Origin: Prorocentrum cordatum
Taxonomy: Eukaryota > Sar > Dinophyceae > Prorocentrales > Prorocentraceae
Reading direction: 5' to 3'
DNA: 64,000 nucleotides
NCBI GenBank assembly: GCA_963575745.1
Contig: CAUYUJ010016059.1
Span: 852,849-916,848 of the forward strand
The notes under the pieces are model-generated. The model worked only from the letters and a program-made list of their open reading frames with translations. It did no database searches and was not told the origin of the DNA. Each line of letters opens with the position of its first letter. The first letter of the stretch is position 1. The translations under genes were made by a program, and so were the position numbers. This document shows positions 19,306 to 29,742 of the stretch, piece by piece.

Positions 19306-19434
19306 TACTCCCGTCGCAGAGTTGTGCTGCCCCCGTCGCAGCGTTCTCTCTCCTTTTCTCTGAGCCCTCCTCGAGCTCGCCAGCCAAAACCAAAATAAGA
19401 TACGCCGTCAGGCAGTCGCAGGGAAGCCCTTCCC

Positions 19435-20090
19435 TAGATCTCTTTCCCCCCGAGGGGGGGAGGGCCCAGGGGTGTCCCCCGAGGGAGATCGGAGGGGGGC
19501 CTGGGTCAAAATACCATCCTCCCGTTGGGGTCCTGCGGCTCAACAAGATTCAGAAACGGGCCAAGAGTGCTCCAAGAGGATGCCATGACAGTCCAAGAGG
19601 CCCTGAAATGCGAACGATCGGTCCAAGACGGCCAACATGGCCTCCAGGCAGCCCGAAGCGTCTTCAAGACGGCCCAAGAGACCTCCAAGAGCACTCCCAA
19701 GAGTACGCCAAGAGGCGAAATACAATGACTTGCCCCTTGGGTTTGACAGGTGTTGGTGTTCTCGCTTGTTTGGCTTCCCCAAGCTCCAAGACTGCCCCAG
19801 AGGCTCCCGAGATCGCCGCAAGACGGCCCTGGAGGCCTCCAATAGGGCCCCAAAACAAACCAAGAGTGCCCCAAGACGGCCCATAAGACGGCTCCAGGGG
19901 ACCCGAACGGACATTTCGAGTATCCAACAGACCCCCCAAAGGCCTCCAAGAGACCCTAATAGGCCCCCAGGAAGCCCCAGAGGCCCCACAGAGGCTCCCA
20001 AGAGGCCCCCAATATGCTCCCAAGAGGCCCCCAAACTGCCCCCCCAGACGCCTCAAGAGAGCGCTCCGAAGAGATCCCAATAAGCATCCC
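19435..20090 (+). repeat. Dispersed minisatellite family A, copy 4
   Basis: The left end is a G-rich segment, CCTGGGTCAAAATACCATC, GTCCTGCGGCTCAACAAG and GGGCCAAGAGTGCTCCAAGA. The core lies at about 19715-19800 (ACAATGACTTGCC, GGTGTTGGTGTTCTCGCTTG, GGCTTCCCCAAGCTCCAAG), followed by further GGCCCCAAGA units. It appears to split satellite S2, whose units are on both sides. Confidence 0.8.
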
Positions 20091-20129
20091 TGTGGACTCT
20101 GACCCACGTCAGCGTCGTCATCGTCGTCG

Positions 20130-20390
20130 TCCCCCTTCAGGGTCAGCGGCACTGGCCGTAAGGCCTCCGCAACACCACGGGTTTCGCAAAGCCCGCGCAT
20201 TCCGACACGGCCTCCTGGAGGCAGAATCTGTGCTACCAGTGAGGCGCTGGCGGAGGGGGGAGGGCACGCTCCCAGATGAACTACACGGGATTCACATACC
20301 CCTCGCAGTTCGACGCGGCCTCCCTACCTAGAGGTAGAAGATGTGTTACCGGTGAGGCTGGCGGAGGCTGGGCTGGAGGGGTGGAGGAGG
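20130..20390 (+). repeat. Satellite S2, outlying units
   Basis: Two diverged units with CACGGGTTTCGCAAAGCCC, CATTCCGACACGGCCTCC, GTGAGGCGCTGGCGGAGG and GGGATTCACATACCCC. They are in the same orientation as the main array, from which they are separated by family A copy 4. Confidence 0.75.
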
Positions 20391-21570
20391 CAAGACGCAT
20401 GATACATATTGTGGTGCGCCTAGAACCTGCTGCTGGAAAGTGCTACGCTATCTGGTGAATGCTGTGGTGCCCGCGGGACTGGTTGAAGTGGAGTTGGCAA
20501 GAGAAGGGCATGTGGAGCTTGTATAAATGGGAGTGTGGCTTACCTGAGGAGGAGGAGAAGAAGAAGCAGCAGCAGGAGCTTGAGACGAAGCGAAAGGAGG
20601 AAGGATTGGGTTTTCTAGGAACGACCGAGACCGCCCAGGGTGTGGAAACCAACCAGATCCTGCATTTACCCGGCGCGGTTAAGGCATTGCGCTCTGCAGC
20701 CATAGCCGTGCCTGGAAATCACCACCTCACTTTGCCAGGCACAATCTCACCGCGGCCGCGAGGGCGTGCCGTTTCGCGAGGCCACGAGGGCGTGACGGCC
20801 CACAACCTCGGACGTGCTGCGCGCCCCCTCTGCCACGGCGGTGCGCTCTGGCGCTGCGATCCGTGTCCGCCGTTCCTCCTCGGCCTCGAGGCGCCCGTGC
20901 AATTGTCAGCGCAAAGCTCGACCGACACCTCTGGCCACCTCGCCTGGTCACCCTCGTCGGGTCCCGCTCTGCAGGCGCAACCCTGCGGGTGGAGTTCCGC
21001 CCTGTCGGTCCCGTGTGCGTCGCCCACCTGGGCACACGGCTCAGGAGAAACGAGAATGGAGGGAAGGTGATGAGGATATATGAGAGTAGGAAGAGCAGGA
21101 GGAGAAGGAGGAGAAGAGGAAGAGGAGGAGGATGATGAGGTTGAGGATGAGGAGGAGGAGGATAAACAAGAGGATGAGGATGAGGATGAGGATGAGGATG
21201 ATGAGGGGGAGGAGGAGGAGGAGGCGGTGTCGCATCTGCATCGGTGCCGGAGATAAACTACCTGAGCAAGTCGTGGGCACCCCAGAACCTGGCTTTCAAT
21301 ACCAAGGGCCTTCTACAGTTTTGGGAGCACTGGGCCTGTTGCTGCTGCATGTGCGCGTGCAGCATCCTGCCAGGGACGGGTGCTCAGAGACCTTCGGTAC
21401 CGAAGCGATGGAGGAGGGTCCGAGCCAAGTGACGGAGGCTCCGACGAGGGACGAGACGATGGAAGTCCCTGGGGAAGGCTTCTGGTGGCTGACTGCAGTA
21501 CTGTTTAGCTCTCGGACAGACTCCTGATTAGAATTTCTCTTTTTATTGGTTGACTCATGCTGCTCACGGC
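20391..21570. other. Gene-free stretch with purine tract
   Basis: Mixed sequence with a GGA/GATGAGGAT purine tract at about 21055-21230. No coding domain is recognised on either strand. Confidence 0.45.
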
Positions 21571-22599
21571 TTAGTGCTTGCTTATGATGCCATACGCGAG
21601 CCCCCCGATCGGCGCCTTACCACGCAGTTTCTGGATCCCTGCCGCACGCAGGCAATGGCCTATGAGCTGGTTGACCTTGACCCATGTGAAGATCGAGGTC
21701 CTGCTGATTGTCCCTGGATGGTGCTTCGCTTCCGAGCTTGCCGCCTCCTGCGCGAGATTGACACCCACGGGCCAGCAGCCGTCGAAATTGCAGGAGAATC
21801 GGGCAAATGGAGCTACTCCATGATTTTGCTGCTTTTCGCTGGCGCGGCATGTGATGCACCAGCCCTCGAACTCCGCGGGCGTGGCCGCCTCCCGAGCCTC
21901 GCTCAATCGTCGTAAGGCGGCGAAGATGCACTGTATGTCTTCGCTCTTGCCGTCCACGCTGGTTCCCGCGAGTGATGTCAGCAGTGCTCCTCCTGCGCGC
22001 GCAGATGGCAAGATCCGAACGTGTGGCCCGCTCCCGCCTTCTTGACCTGCCTCTCATAGTTGGTCGTCGCCGTCTTGATCGCCCAAAAAACAGAGGGTGG
22101 CCTGTTGGGCCTGTGTAGTTGTTGTCGCTGGCCTCCCTCCCCCTCATCCTGGACTCGAGCTGTAGCAGCAGCTTGGTGGACTGACCAAGTCCTGTGCCAC
22201 CGCCCTTGGCCTTCTTGGATGGCTGCTGGCGCTCGCCTGCCTCCGTCTGCGCTGCGCTGAGCCCCTGAGATATCAAGAATGATGGTGTGATTCGCGACAC
22301 TTGGCAACATGGTGCGTTGTAGCTAAATGCTGGTGTAAATGACCATGAGCCTGAACAACCAAAAAACAATAAGGAAACTGCGTTGTAATGTGGGCCTGTC
22401 TTTGCAGGCCCCTCGACCCAGAAATCCGAGACACACCATTTGTGAAACATTGATGCTGAAAGGTGTCAATGGGCGGTGGCGCGATCTGAAAAGCTACTGT
22501 TACACAATACGCAGTAGTTCGAGAGCGTGGCGATGTGAGGGATCCTGTCCGTGGCACGTATCTGCTTAACGACCTGCGCTGTATCCTCAGGCCCTCGCG

Positions 22600-23400
22600 C
22601 ACAAACTCTCATGCAGTGTGCAATCATGCTTCTCTTGTCGGGGAACTCTTCCTCGCAAACTGGGCAGAAAACAGGCTCTTAAGCTTTATCTTCCTGCAGA
22701 GGGGGAAAACCCGAACACCACCCAGGTCCACAGGAGGGGGAATCACACACGCAAGCCCAGTAGTTCTCATTTCGGCTACGTCGATGCTGCACAGAATCCT
22801 TCGAGCATCTTCCTGGAATAAGCTCACGCAGTTGTTCCGCATGAGCTCGAGCAGCTCGGGGCCCTCGGAAGTCCCCTTTGACGCCTGAACGTCCTGCCAA
22901 AACAGCTGCAGCCAAGGGTTGGCCGTTGGAAGGGCCTGCCCTAACTCACCGATGTCCACCAGATGTTGCGTTTCACATCTCGCTCTGCCGCCAAATGCTG
23001 CAATCCCCTGTTCATGACCCCTCTGGTGCACATCCACGTCCTGCAACCATTTCAGCCTCCAAATGCCCAACTCCGTGAACAACGTTCCGACCTTGAGGTG
23101 TCTCCTCGCCGCCTGATTCGATGACGCCCTGATCCTATCGGTCTGTTTGGTTGTGTGCCTTCCTCGTAGTGCTACCGTGGCATATTTGTAGACGACCTGT
23201 TTGTCGAAGGGGCTCCAAGGATCTCTTCGTGACGGGGATCTTCATGTTGAGCACGAAAGTCTCGAGCCCCGAGGGCGCCGCGTTCAGTATGAGCCCCGAG
23301 ATGACAATCCCTTTGAACCTCATGGAGATCTTGACGCTGGTCCAGCACTTGCCCATCTCGTGCGAGGCCGGCCTCCGAGAGAACCTGGCCCTTCAGGGAA
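22600..23400 (-). pseudogene. LINE RT thumb/connection region and zinc finger
   Basis: Two overlapping frames carry KISMRFKGIVISGLILNAAP and then LGIWRLKWLQDVDVHQRGHE, the arginine/tryptophan block typical downstream of dinoflagellate LINE RTs. A third frame around 22600-22667 reads CPVCEEEFPDKRSMIAHCMR, then VC, a CX2CX12H(X4C) zinc finger. The frames do not join without indels. Confidence 0.55.
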
Positions 23401-23409
23401 GCCCGTTGC

Positions 23410-23855
23410 TCACGACAACTTCTGATGAGCACTCCCACGGTAGGCCCTGCCCCTTGGACTGTGTTAATTTGCTTGACTGCGTTCTGGGACCCTCCGGTGT
23501 CATGAAGGACTGGATCGATGACGATGTTCTCCCAGTCCGCGACGTCGGACAGGTGTTGGATGTTTGCGCTCATGATCTTGGCGATACCATCTACGGGGAT
23601 AGACGTGGCAAGGTCCGTGGCGGAGTCATCGCGCGTTGCTCGCAAGGGGACTGGCAATCGCATGTGTAGAGCCTGTTGCCACGGATCCGTGCTCATGGTG
23701 TCAATCATGCTCTGGACTCCTCTGCCGAAGGCTTTGACGAAGAGCATGGTTGCAGCATGACCGCCAAGTAGCACGCTTCTCTGGCTCGCCAGGTGTCCAC
23801 TGCAAACGCCATCATCAATCGTAGAAATGCTGTTCTGGATACGTCCGTCAAACAT
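23410..23855 (-). pseudogene. Reverse transcriptase palm remnant
   Basis: The frame beginning at 23855 contains FVKAFGRGVQSMIDTMSTDP, RATRDDSATDLAT and HDTGGSQNAVKQINTVQGAG. In related LINEs the block corresponds to a YADD motif followed by a QN..K segment. Here the catalytic box reads TRDD, with only the two Asp left. About 150 codons remain before the frame shifts near 23410. Confidence 0.55.
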
Positions 23856-24213
23856 TTGTTCACGTTGCTCTCGTGCTATTACATCAGCAGCGTCTTCAGC
23901 GTGTGCTTTGCGAACGCAGTAGAACGCATTGCTGGCATCATGACACCTGGTGATGTGATGTATCCCTGCACGGCGGAATCGCGAAGATCCACACAGTTGT
24001 ACCAGCGTTGCGTCCTCCCTCCTGCGTCCCGCGATGCCTCCATGAATCCAAATTTGGGAAAGCAGTTTTTGTGTCCACTACCGATATGTACTATGATCTG
24101 CCAAATCCACAACATACCATGATCGGCAACTCGCCCGCTGTGTTGGCGTTGTCGTTGTGCTTTGGCAGCCTGATGCATTGCGCCTGACGCCAGACTGCTG
24201 GTGATCGTCTTAC

Positions 24214-24567
24214 CTATCTGATGGTCCGGCAGAGTAGGCACATGCATGTGTCAAAGTGCGGCGCAGTGAGCTGAGGAGGAGGAGGTCGAGCATGCCATGC
24301 CCGAACGGCACTACCGAACTGCGCGGACAGACGGTGCGCATAGAAAGAGGCGGCTACAAAACTCAACGTATACCAATCTCCCGCGACAGGTCCAAGGCGA
24401 CGAAACGTATCGGCAGGCACATCTCGAGAAAGCGCGTTGCGAACAAGGGCCTCCAGAGACCTACACTCGAGGAGGTAGTGCGACACAGAGTCAGCACAGC
24501 CAGCGCACTCAAAGATGTATCTGTATCCGCGGGCCGTCCTCTGCATATACGCCTTGAGGTCGTCCAA
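24214..24567 (-). pseudogene. C-terminal fragment of another LINE protein
   Basis: 117 residues. FECAGCADSVSHYLLECRSL is the Cys-x2-Cys...His-Tyr-Leu-x2-Cys motif found near the C-terminus of many LINE RT proteins. It is followed by GPVAGDWYTLSFVAASFYAH. The upstream part is replaced by a GGA tract at 24580-24660, so only the end survives. It precedes the other LINE fragment in the same orientation and may be from a different family. Confidence 0.5.
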
Positions 24568-24579
24568 CCTACGAGCACG

Positions 24580-24670
24580 GTCAGGAGGAGGAGGAGGAGG
24601 AGGAAGAGGAGGACGAAGAGGACGAGGGAGGGGGGAGGAGCTGGAGAGGGAGGACGTCGAGCTCGAGGAG
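24580..24670 (+). repeat. GGA polypurine tract
   Basis: GAGGAGGAGGAGGA-type repeat with a Glu/Arg/Gly frame on plus and Ser/Pro on minus. Confidence 0.7.
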
Positions 24671-24779
24671 GGATTTGGCCCTCGCCCTCGGCGTCCTGGA
24701 TCCAGTGGCCCGACCCCGTTCCCTCCTGGGGGCGGGAGGGGGGGGGCAGCTCCAGACAGTCGTCACCGTGAAATAATAT

Positions 24780-25630
24780 AGCTCCTCATGCTGCTGCTTC
24801 GCCTCTTGCTGCTCCTGCTGCTGCCTTCAGCCCTACAACGTCTTGAAGTAAGTAGGACGGAGTAGGTGTCTCGCTATCGTCGGGCTCTGGGGGCATTTGT
24901 TTCTGGACCCAGGGCTGTAGAGGAACGAATCGGGAATGAACAACTGGTCTGGGGAAGGGGGCGAGAGCTCCAGGACCCGCGCACTGGAATGCAATTAGAA
25001 ATTAGGATGTGGCATGGCTGCTCCTCAACATGGCATGGCTGCTCCTCAACATCACTAAACTGCCTGAACATCTCGTGGTGAACCTGATATGCCTCCAGGT
25101 CGACTATCGCGCGCCTGTGCGCGGATCCCCAGGGGCGTACGCGCGCTCGTCTTCGGCTGCGCATCGCCCTCTTCCCTTCTTCTTTTTCTTATTCTTATTC
25201 CTCTTCTTATTATTATTCTTCTTCTTCTCACGTTCCAACGCCTGCTCCCTTCTTTCAGGCAATATTGCTGCTGCTCTCTGGCGCCGCCTCGGTACTGGAA
25301 AAGAAAGATTAAGCCTTGCCTTCTGCTCCGCCTTAATCCTCCTCGTACCCTGTTCTGCCTCCAGGCCTTTAGCGCCCAAGGACCAGCTTGCAAGCTCCCC
25401 GCTCCCACACGGAGGTCTCCGCGGCTGAGTCCCCGTATGATCGTATGGTGGGACATTTCACGACGTTGGAGGTCTTGCGGGCGCAGACGGCGCATGCACC
25501 AGAGTGCCAGTTCCAGACTTGAACAGGACAGCCTAGGGTATGGCCATAGACCAGAAAGGAAACCAGAGACTCATTAATCGAGGCGGTGAGCTCGAAACTC
25601 CATCAGACCCCGCTCGCAGGTAAAACATGG
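24780..25630. other. Gene-free stretch
   Basis: A 20-base duplication, GGCATGGCTGCTCCTCAACA, occurs at 25012-25031 and 25032-25051. There is a TTC/TTATT-rich tract at 25165-25235. No gene is recognised. Confidence 0.45.
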
Positions 25631-25751
25631 GCGTCCTGGCGCTTCAAGAGGCTCTTATGGTATCCTCGGGGAGCTGAGCCGAAGTTAAGCAGCCTTCAAA
25701 GCGTCTGCGTTCACTAAGCGCTGTTTGAAAGGCCAAACGTCACCAGGACGC
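25631..25751. other. 121-nt unit closed by a 9-bp inverted repeat, 5S-like motif inside
   Basis: GCGTCCTGG at 25631-25639 pairs perfectly with CCAGGACGC at 25743-25751. An inner hairpin can form between CCTTCAAAGCG (about 25693) and CGC..TTTGAAAGG (about 25719-25732). On the plus strand the sequence GCCGAAGTTAAGCAGC (25679-25694) is close to the loop C/A-box region of 5S rRNA (ACCGAAGTCAAGCAGC in my recollection of dinoflagellate 5S). The length and terminal stem also fit 5S, but the 3' half does not match. It could be a 5S-derived pseudogene or SINE head, another small RNA, or chance. Confidence 0.25.
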
Positions 25752-27600
25752 AACTGGACTGTCATAAGAGGCTGGGCTCGCAGCGGGTGGGAAGTACGCT
25801 TCATATAGGGTTGCAGCGGAGGCGTTCGAGTGCCATCCGAATTTCATTCCAATTGTTTTCGCGGGCTTGACCATTACAACTGCTTAAAGGGTTAACAAGC
25901 TTGCAGTGCACACCCCGCCATGACGCAACAACGTAGGCGCAGGAGCGAGAGAACGAAAGAAATATGTAAAAGAACGGCCTGTGCTGTTGTGCACGACTGG
26001 TGGCAGAATCGATGAAATGGCTCGTGCCCCACCGTTGTGCTGCTTGCTCTATACACTATGTGTATATATATATATATATGTATGTATTCCCCAGCTTGCT
26101 CCAGGCGGCCAAAACGAAGCAAAGCGTGGCACACTACGCTCTGCAGAGCTTTCCGCCCCGGACCCGAGCGCACACACACCGCGCCTTCGTGCAACTATGT
26201 TCTCGCTAGCCGCATCAAGCTTGCCCAGTCCCACCACCTCCTGAGAATAACCGTCGGCTGAATGGGCAACGCCCCAAACTTGATGCAATGATCTAGGGGT
26301 GCGTACTCGTACGGCACAGCTCGGGTTCAGGCCGCGCACGTGGCGCAGCGGGCTGGCACCACACGCCACTGATGTTGCCTGCTGGCTCACGCTGGCAGCA
26401 AGAAGGGCAACGTGACAACACAACCTGGTCGGCGAACAAGGGAATTCACCCCGCCGGTCCCGTTGGTAAAGATCGACGAGAGGCATCGCAGCCTCTGCAA
26501 CCAGCGCTGCGGACGCGCTCGTACAGTACAGAGAGGCTGCAATGCGTAAGCATCGACAGGCCAGTGCAAAAGTGGAGTGGCCATCGGGCAACGGGGGAAC
26601 GATTGTCCAGAACAATTCTCCACCTCCTCGAATACACGGAGACGACCGAGACCACTCTCGGGGCCAAGCATAGATTATCGGTCGTATTCCAGGCCACAGG
26701 CAACAGCATAGTTGTCATTCCCCAGCGCCTTTTCATGCCCTGGGGCAGGAGCTTTCACATGACTGCTAGAGCAGCTGATGGAATATGATGCGTGACACCT
26801 GGACACTCTCGTCATCGCGCTGGCGCTCGCGCTAATGCTGATGATGGTGTTAGTGATTCCGATGCCGATCACATGATCAGGCGTATGGTAACTCCAATGG
26901 CGTTGCTGGCGTCACGCATGCGGACCGTTCATTAATTATCCTTACGACGTCCTTTTCTTATGTATCCCGGCATTTGCGAATAAAAGCGCCACTGTGTCGG
27001 TCGATGCGAGTGCATTAAGAGAGTGCAGGGCGCACTCGCAGTGCAATGAAACGCAGAGCGCAATCGCACTGCAATGCAACTTGCCGAGCAGGGACAGTAT
27101 TATAGTGTCAGCTGCAGTAAACCGATGAGAACATGAGATGCGAAGGGGCACGCAAAAAAAACAGTGGCCTGCAAGGTCTTTGAGTGTCGGCAACATGCAG
27201 GTTGCACGCGAGGTTTGGACATCCTTACCCCCGGCCTCCAAGATTGCTCTCTCCTCTTCATCCTCCTCCTCCTCCTTCGGCTGCTCCTCCTCCCCCCTCA
27301 GCGGACGCTGCTCGACGCCGCCCCCCCACCCCCAGCGATGCCTTCTCGCGCCTCGAGGTGACGTCGAAGCCCGCGTCGATCAGTCTCTGCACTGTGCCCT
27401 CTCGGGCGGCGGGAAGAGTGGAGGCGGGGTCAGAGAGGGGGGAGGGCGCGGCATTCCGCGAGGGCCTGTCAGCTCCTCAGTGATAAATAGGGGCGCTCTT
27501 GCTCGCGGGGTGGGGGAAGGGCGTGCAACCTCTTCGAGCAGCATCCACTGTCTCTGAAGAAGGGCCAGAATCAGTCAGTGCCGACTCGGGAAATCCTAGC
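25752..27600. other. Gene-free stretch
   Basis: Contains a TATA/TATG microsatellite (26055-26085) and short GCAATGCAA-type repeats at about 26995-27090. The latter resemble those at 30990-31270. There is a CTC/TCC tract at 27250-27300. No domain-bearing frame was seen. Confidence 0.45.
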
Positions 27601-27790
27601 TAACCAGAACGCGCCTCGGATCGAGCTGCATAGGCACGGAGTCGAGCTCGAATGGGATCGGCTACGCCAAGATGCACAACAACGCCAGGCAAACATCGGG
27701 CCGCATCGGACGGTCTGAACATTGGAATCGCATCGAATCGAGCCCGCGGGAATCGATGTCGAGCTTCATCGATCGGATCCAAGCGGACCC
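27601..27790 (+). repeat. Dispersed repeat R, copy 1
   Basis: Shares an ordered series of blocks with 37075-37290: GGCACGGAGTCGAGCTCGAA, GGGATCGGCTACGCCAAGAT, GCACAACAACGCCAGGCAA, GAATCGCATCGAATCGAGCC and ATCGATCGGATCC. No gene is recognised inside. Confidence 0.6.
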
Positions 27791-28540
27791 TGCCCTGGCC
27801 CCTGGCTGGGCCACCCGGCTTCGCGCTCGGAGCTGCGCGCAGCGTGAAGCGCAACGCGCGGTCATCTTCTCGGTCTGGCGCCGCCCCCTGGAGATGTCGG
27901 CTACACGCAAGAGTCACCCTGGGTAAGAGTGAGATGCGAAAGGTCACTCTTACGTCTAGTCGAAGATGGGGGATCACCAACCATTATCAATGACACCCCG
28001 CCGGAGGGAATCCATCAGCGCGCTACCTTTAAAGAGCCACAAGGCTTCCGGACAATAGCCCGCTGATGGGCTGCCAACGGAGGCGTGCCATTGGTACCCA
28101 GCCGGCCCGAGGAAAAGGACAGCCCACCCAGCCCGGACCGGCGCGGCGAGAAGCGCGGTCATGGTCGCGCCCTCGGGGGCGATGTGGGCCACATGCCTTC
28201 GTCCCCGCTTCCGCCTTCACCCAGCTCCACCGCATCTCCTTGTCGGTTGCCTCGTCATGGGCGACAAGCGGTATAGCTTGACCTCTCCAGCCGCCCGGGC
28301 CAGGCGCCCCGACGGCGGAAAAGCTTACCGCGGGTCCGTGTCGTGTCGACCCCGGCGTTGGTTCCTGACACCGCGGTGATCATTCCACCTTGAGCGATCG
28401 GCCGCTCCCGCAAGACCAAATCGTTCAGCATCGACCGATTCTGCGCCACCAGCGGCGTTCAATGTTGAACGCAGGCGGCGGGGTCGTCGCCGGTCGACAC
28501 GACGCGAACCTATCAGAATCTACACTTCGTTGTTCGTCCA
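27791..28540. other. Possible intron and 3' exons of the hydrolase gene; no feature recognised
   Basis: This lies downstream, on the minus strand, of the hydrolase exons. I searched by eye for a continuation with the catalytic Asp/His region and did not find one. Confidence 0.3.
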
Positions 28541-28544
28541 CCAT

Positions 28545-28632
28545 AAGCCTCGTGGAAAAGGTGGATCGGCATGGCCCGCTTCGACATGTCCAGCGGGGTG
28601 CACCCGAGGAGATGCCCCACGAGCCTCGGGAG
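28545..28632 (-). CDS. Probable second exon of the acyl-protein-thioesterase-like gene
   Basis: The minus strand reads VGHLLGCTPLDMSKRAMPIH and then LFHEA before the sequence turns non-coding and meets a stop. This matches the beta-strand preceding the catalytic Asp in alpha/beta hydrolases of the phospholipase/carboxylesterase type (P-hydrophobic-LFH-E). It lies just downstream of the exon with the nucleophile, in a different frame, as expected for a separate exon. Possible splice sites are an AG at the CCCGAG start and G|GTGGAC or GAG|GC at the end. Exact borders are uncertain. Confidence 0.5.
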
Positions 28633-28826
28633 GCCGAGAACGATGCGGTGACAGACCGCGCGTTGACTCGAAAATCACCAGACAAGCCTCACCGCACGGT
28701 CCGGCAGCGCAGGGTTTGGGCACCTCGGGGGCCCCAGTCGCCCGAGGCTTCCTCGGACAACGACCTGAGTCTCAAAACTGTGCGGTGACCCCGAACCCCC
28801 ATGGACTCCCCACACGGTGTGGACAC

Positions 28827-29742
28827 CTTTGGGGGCCCCCGAGAGCCCCACAACGCCGCCGAGCTCTCCCGGGTATGTCATCGCGGCGTCCAGCGCCACG
28901 CAGCATCCCTGCGACGCCCCGCCGAGGATGACGCGCCTGCTGTCGCCGCCGTGGCGGGCCGCCTCCTGCTGGATCAGCGCGTGGAGCCTGGCGCGCATCT
29001 CCAGGAGGCTGCCCAGCTCCAGGTCGTTCTCCGCGCTGCCGGCCCTGTCCGTGAGGTAGTCGAACCACGCGCGGAACTGGATGGGCCGCCAGCCGATGCG
29101 CTCTCCGCGCCACACGTTCCAGTCCTTGAAGCAGGACTGCTCGAGCAGTGGCGCCGTGGGCACCACCACCCGGACTGCGGCGTCGCCGATGCCGAAGTAG
29201 TTGGGGAAGTGCAGGTAGTCCGAGCCCTTGCAGCTGAAACTGTGCAGGTAAATCAAGGTCCATTCAGGCTCCAACTTCAATCCATGGCGACACGGCTCGA
29301 ACACAACGGAACCCTTGAATTCTGTCTTACTCCCGCCAACCATCACGGGCAAATTCTTCCTGATAACGGAGCAGCCGACGCGCTTGAAGCAACTCGTGGA
29401 CGTTACCTTGAACGCCTCCTTGCCCTTCGATGCCGCCGCCGCCCGGGACACGCGATAGAGCGTGCCATACTCGTGCCAGCTGACTCGCCGTGACGAGTCG
29501 CTGATCCTGCCGCAGGCGAAGCCGCGGATGTTGGACACGTCTGCGGTAGACTCGGGATCAATGTAGCGGGTGCCCGACGACCTCCACGCGGCCGTAGCAA
29601 TGCCGGCGTGCTCCGCCACTGCGGCGGCAGCGACCTTCGAGCGCCCGCTCGGGCGCCCGGTTCTGGCGAGGCCCCGCAGCAACCTCAAGGCCTCCTGTGG
29701 CAGCTGAAACCCCTGCACCCCAAGAGAGACCCAGCCATACAA
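28827..29742 (-). CDS. Acyl-protein thioesterase/carboxylesterase-like alpha/beta hydrolase, 5' exon
   Basis: From about residue 145 the frame matches the APT/phospholipase-carboxylesterase family. WTLIYLHSFSCKGSDY (161-176) is the oxyanion strand and loop. VRVVVPTAPL (190-199) and AWFDY (225-229) follow the family pattern. GGASQGCCVALDAA (274-287) is the nucleophile elbow, with Ser277 in GxSxG. GGVVGLSGAPK (295-305) is the next strand. The catalytic Asp and His are absent; the frame beyond residue 305 loses similarity at AAAG|GTGTCC, a plausible GT donor. Residues 1-140 show no domain and may be a targeting or linker region or unspliced intron; the start is unsure. Likely role: hydrolysis of acyl esters or thioesters. 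This is the only convincing host gene in the window. Confidence 0.7.

Larger units (their letters stand above)
21571..23855 (-). mobile_element. Decayed non-LTR retrotransposon (LINE) fragment
   Basis: Minus-strand frames join, through frameshifts, into the C-terminal half of a LINE reverse transcriptase of dinoflagellate type: RT palm remnant, connection region with WRLKWLQD, then a CX2C-X12-H zinc finger. The order agrees with the better preserved element at 46.6-55.3 kb. At least three frame changes and a lost YADD box show that it is inactive. The segment 21571-22011 carries a protein-like frame (DGKSEDIQCIFAALRRLSEA) of unknown nature, possibly the C-terminus or 3' region of the element. 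Confidence 0.65.

Noticed and set aside
20459-21070. 203-codon plus-strand frame
   Set aside because: No domain, and a comparable frame is open on the opposite strand.
26049-26615. 188-codon minus-strand frame
   Set aside because: No recognisable motif; it spans a TATA microsatellite and overlaps an equally open plus-strand frame.
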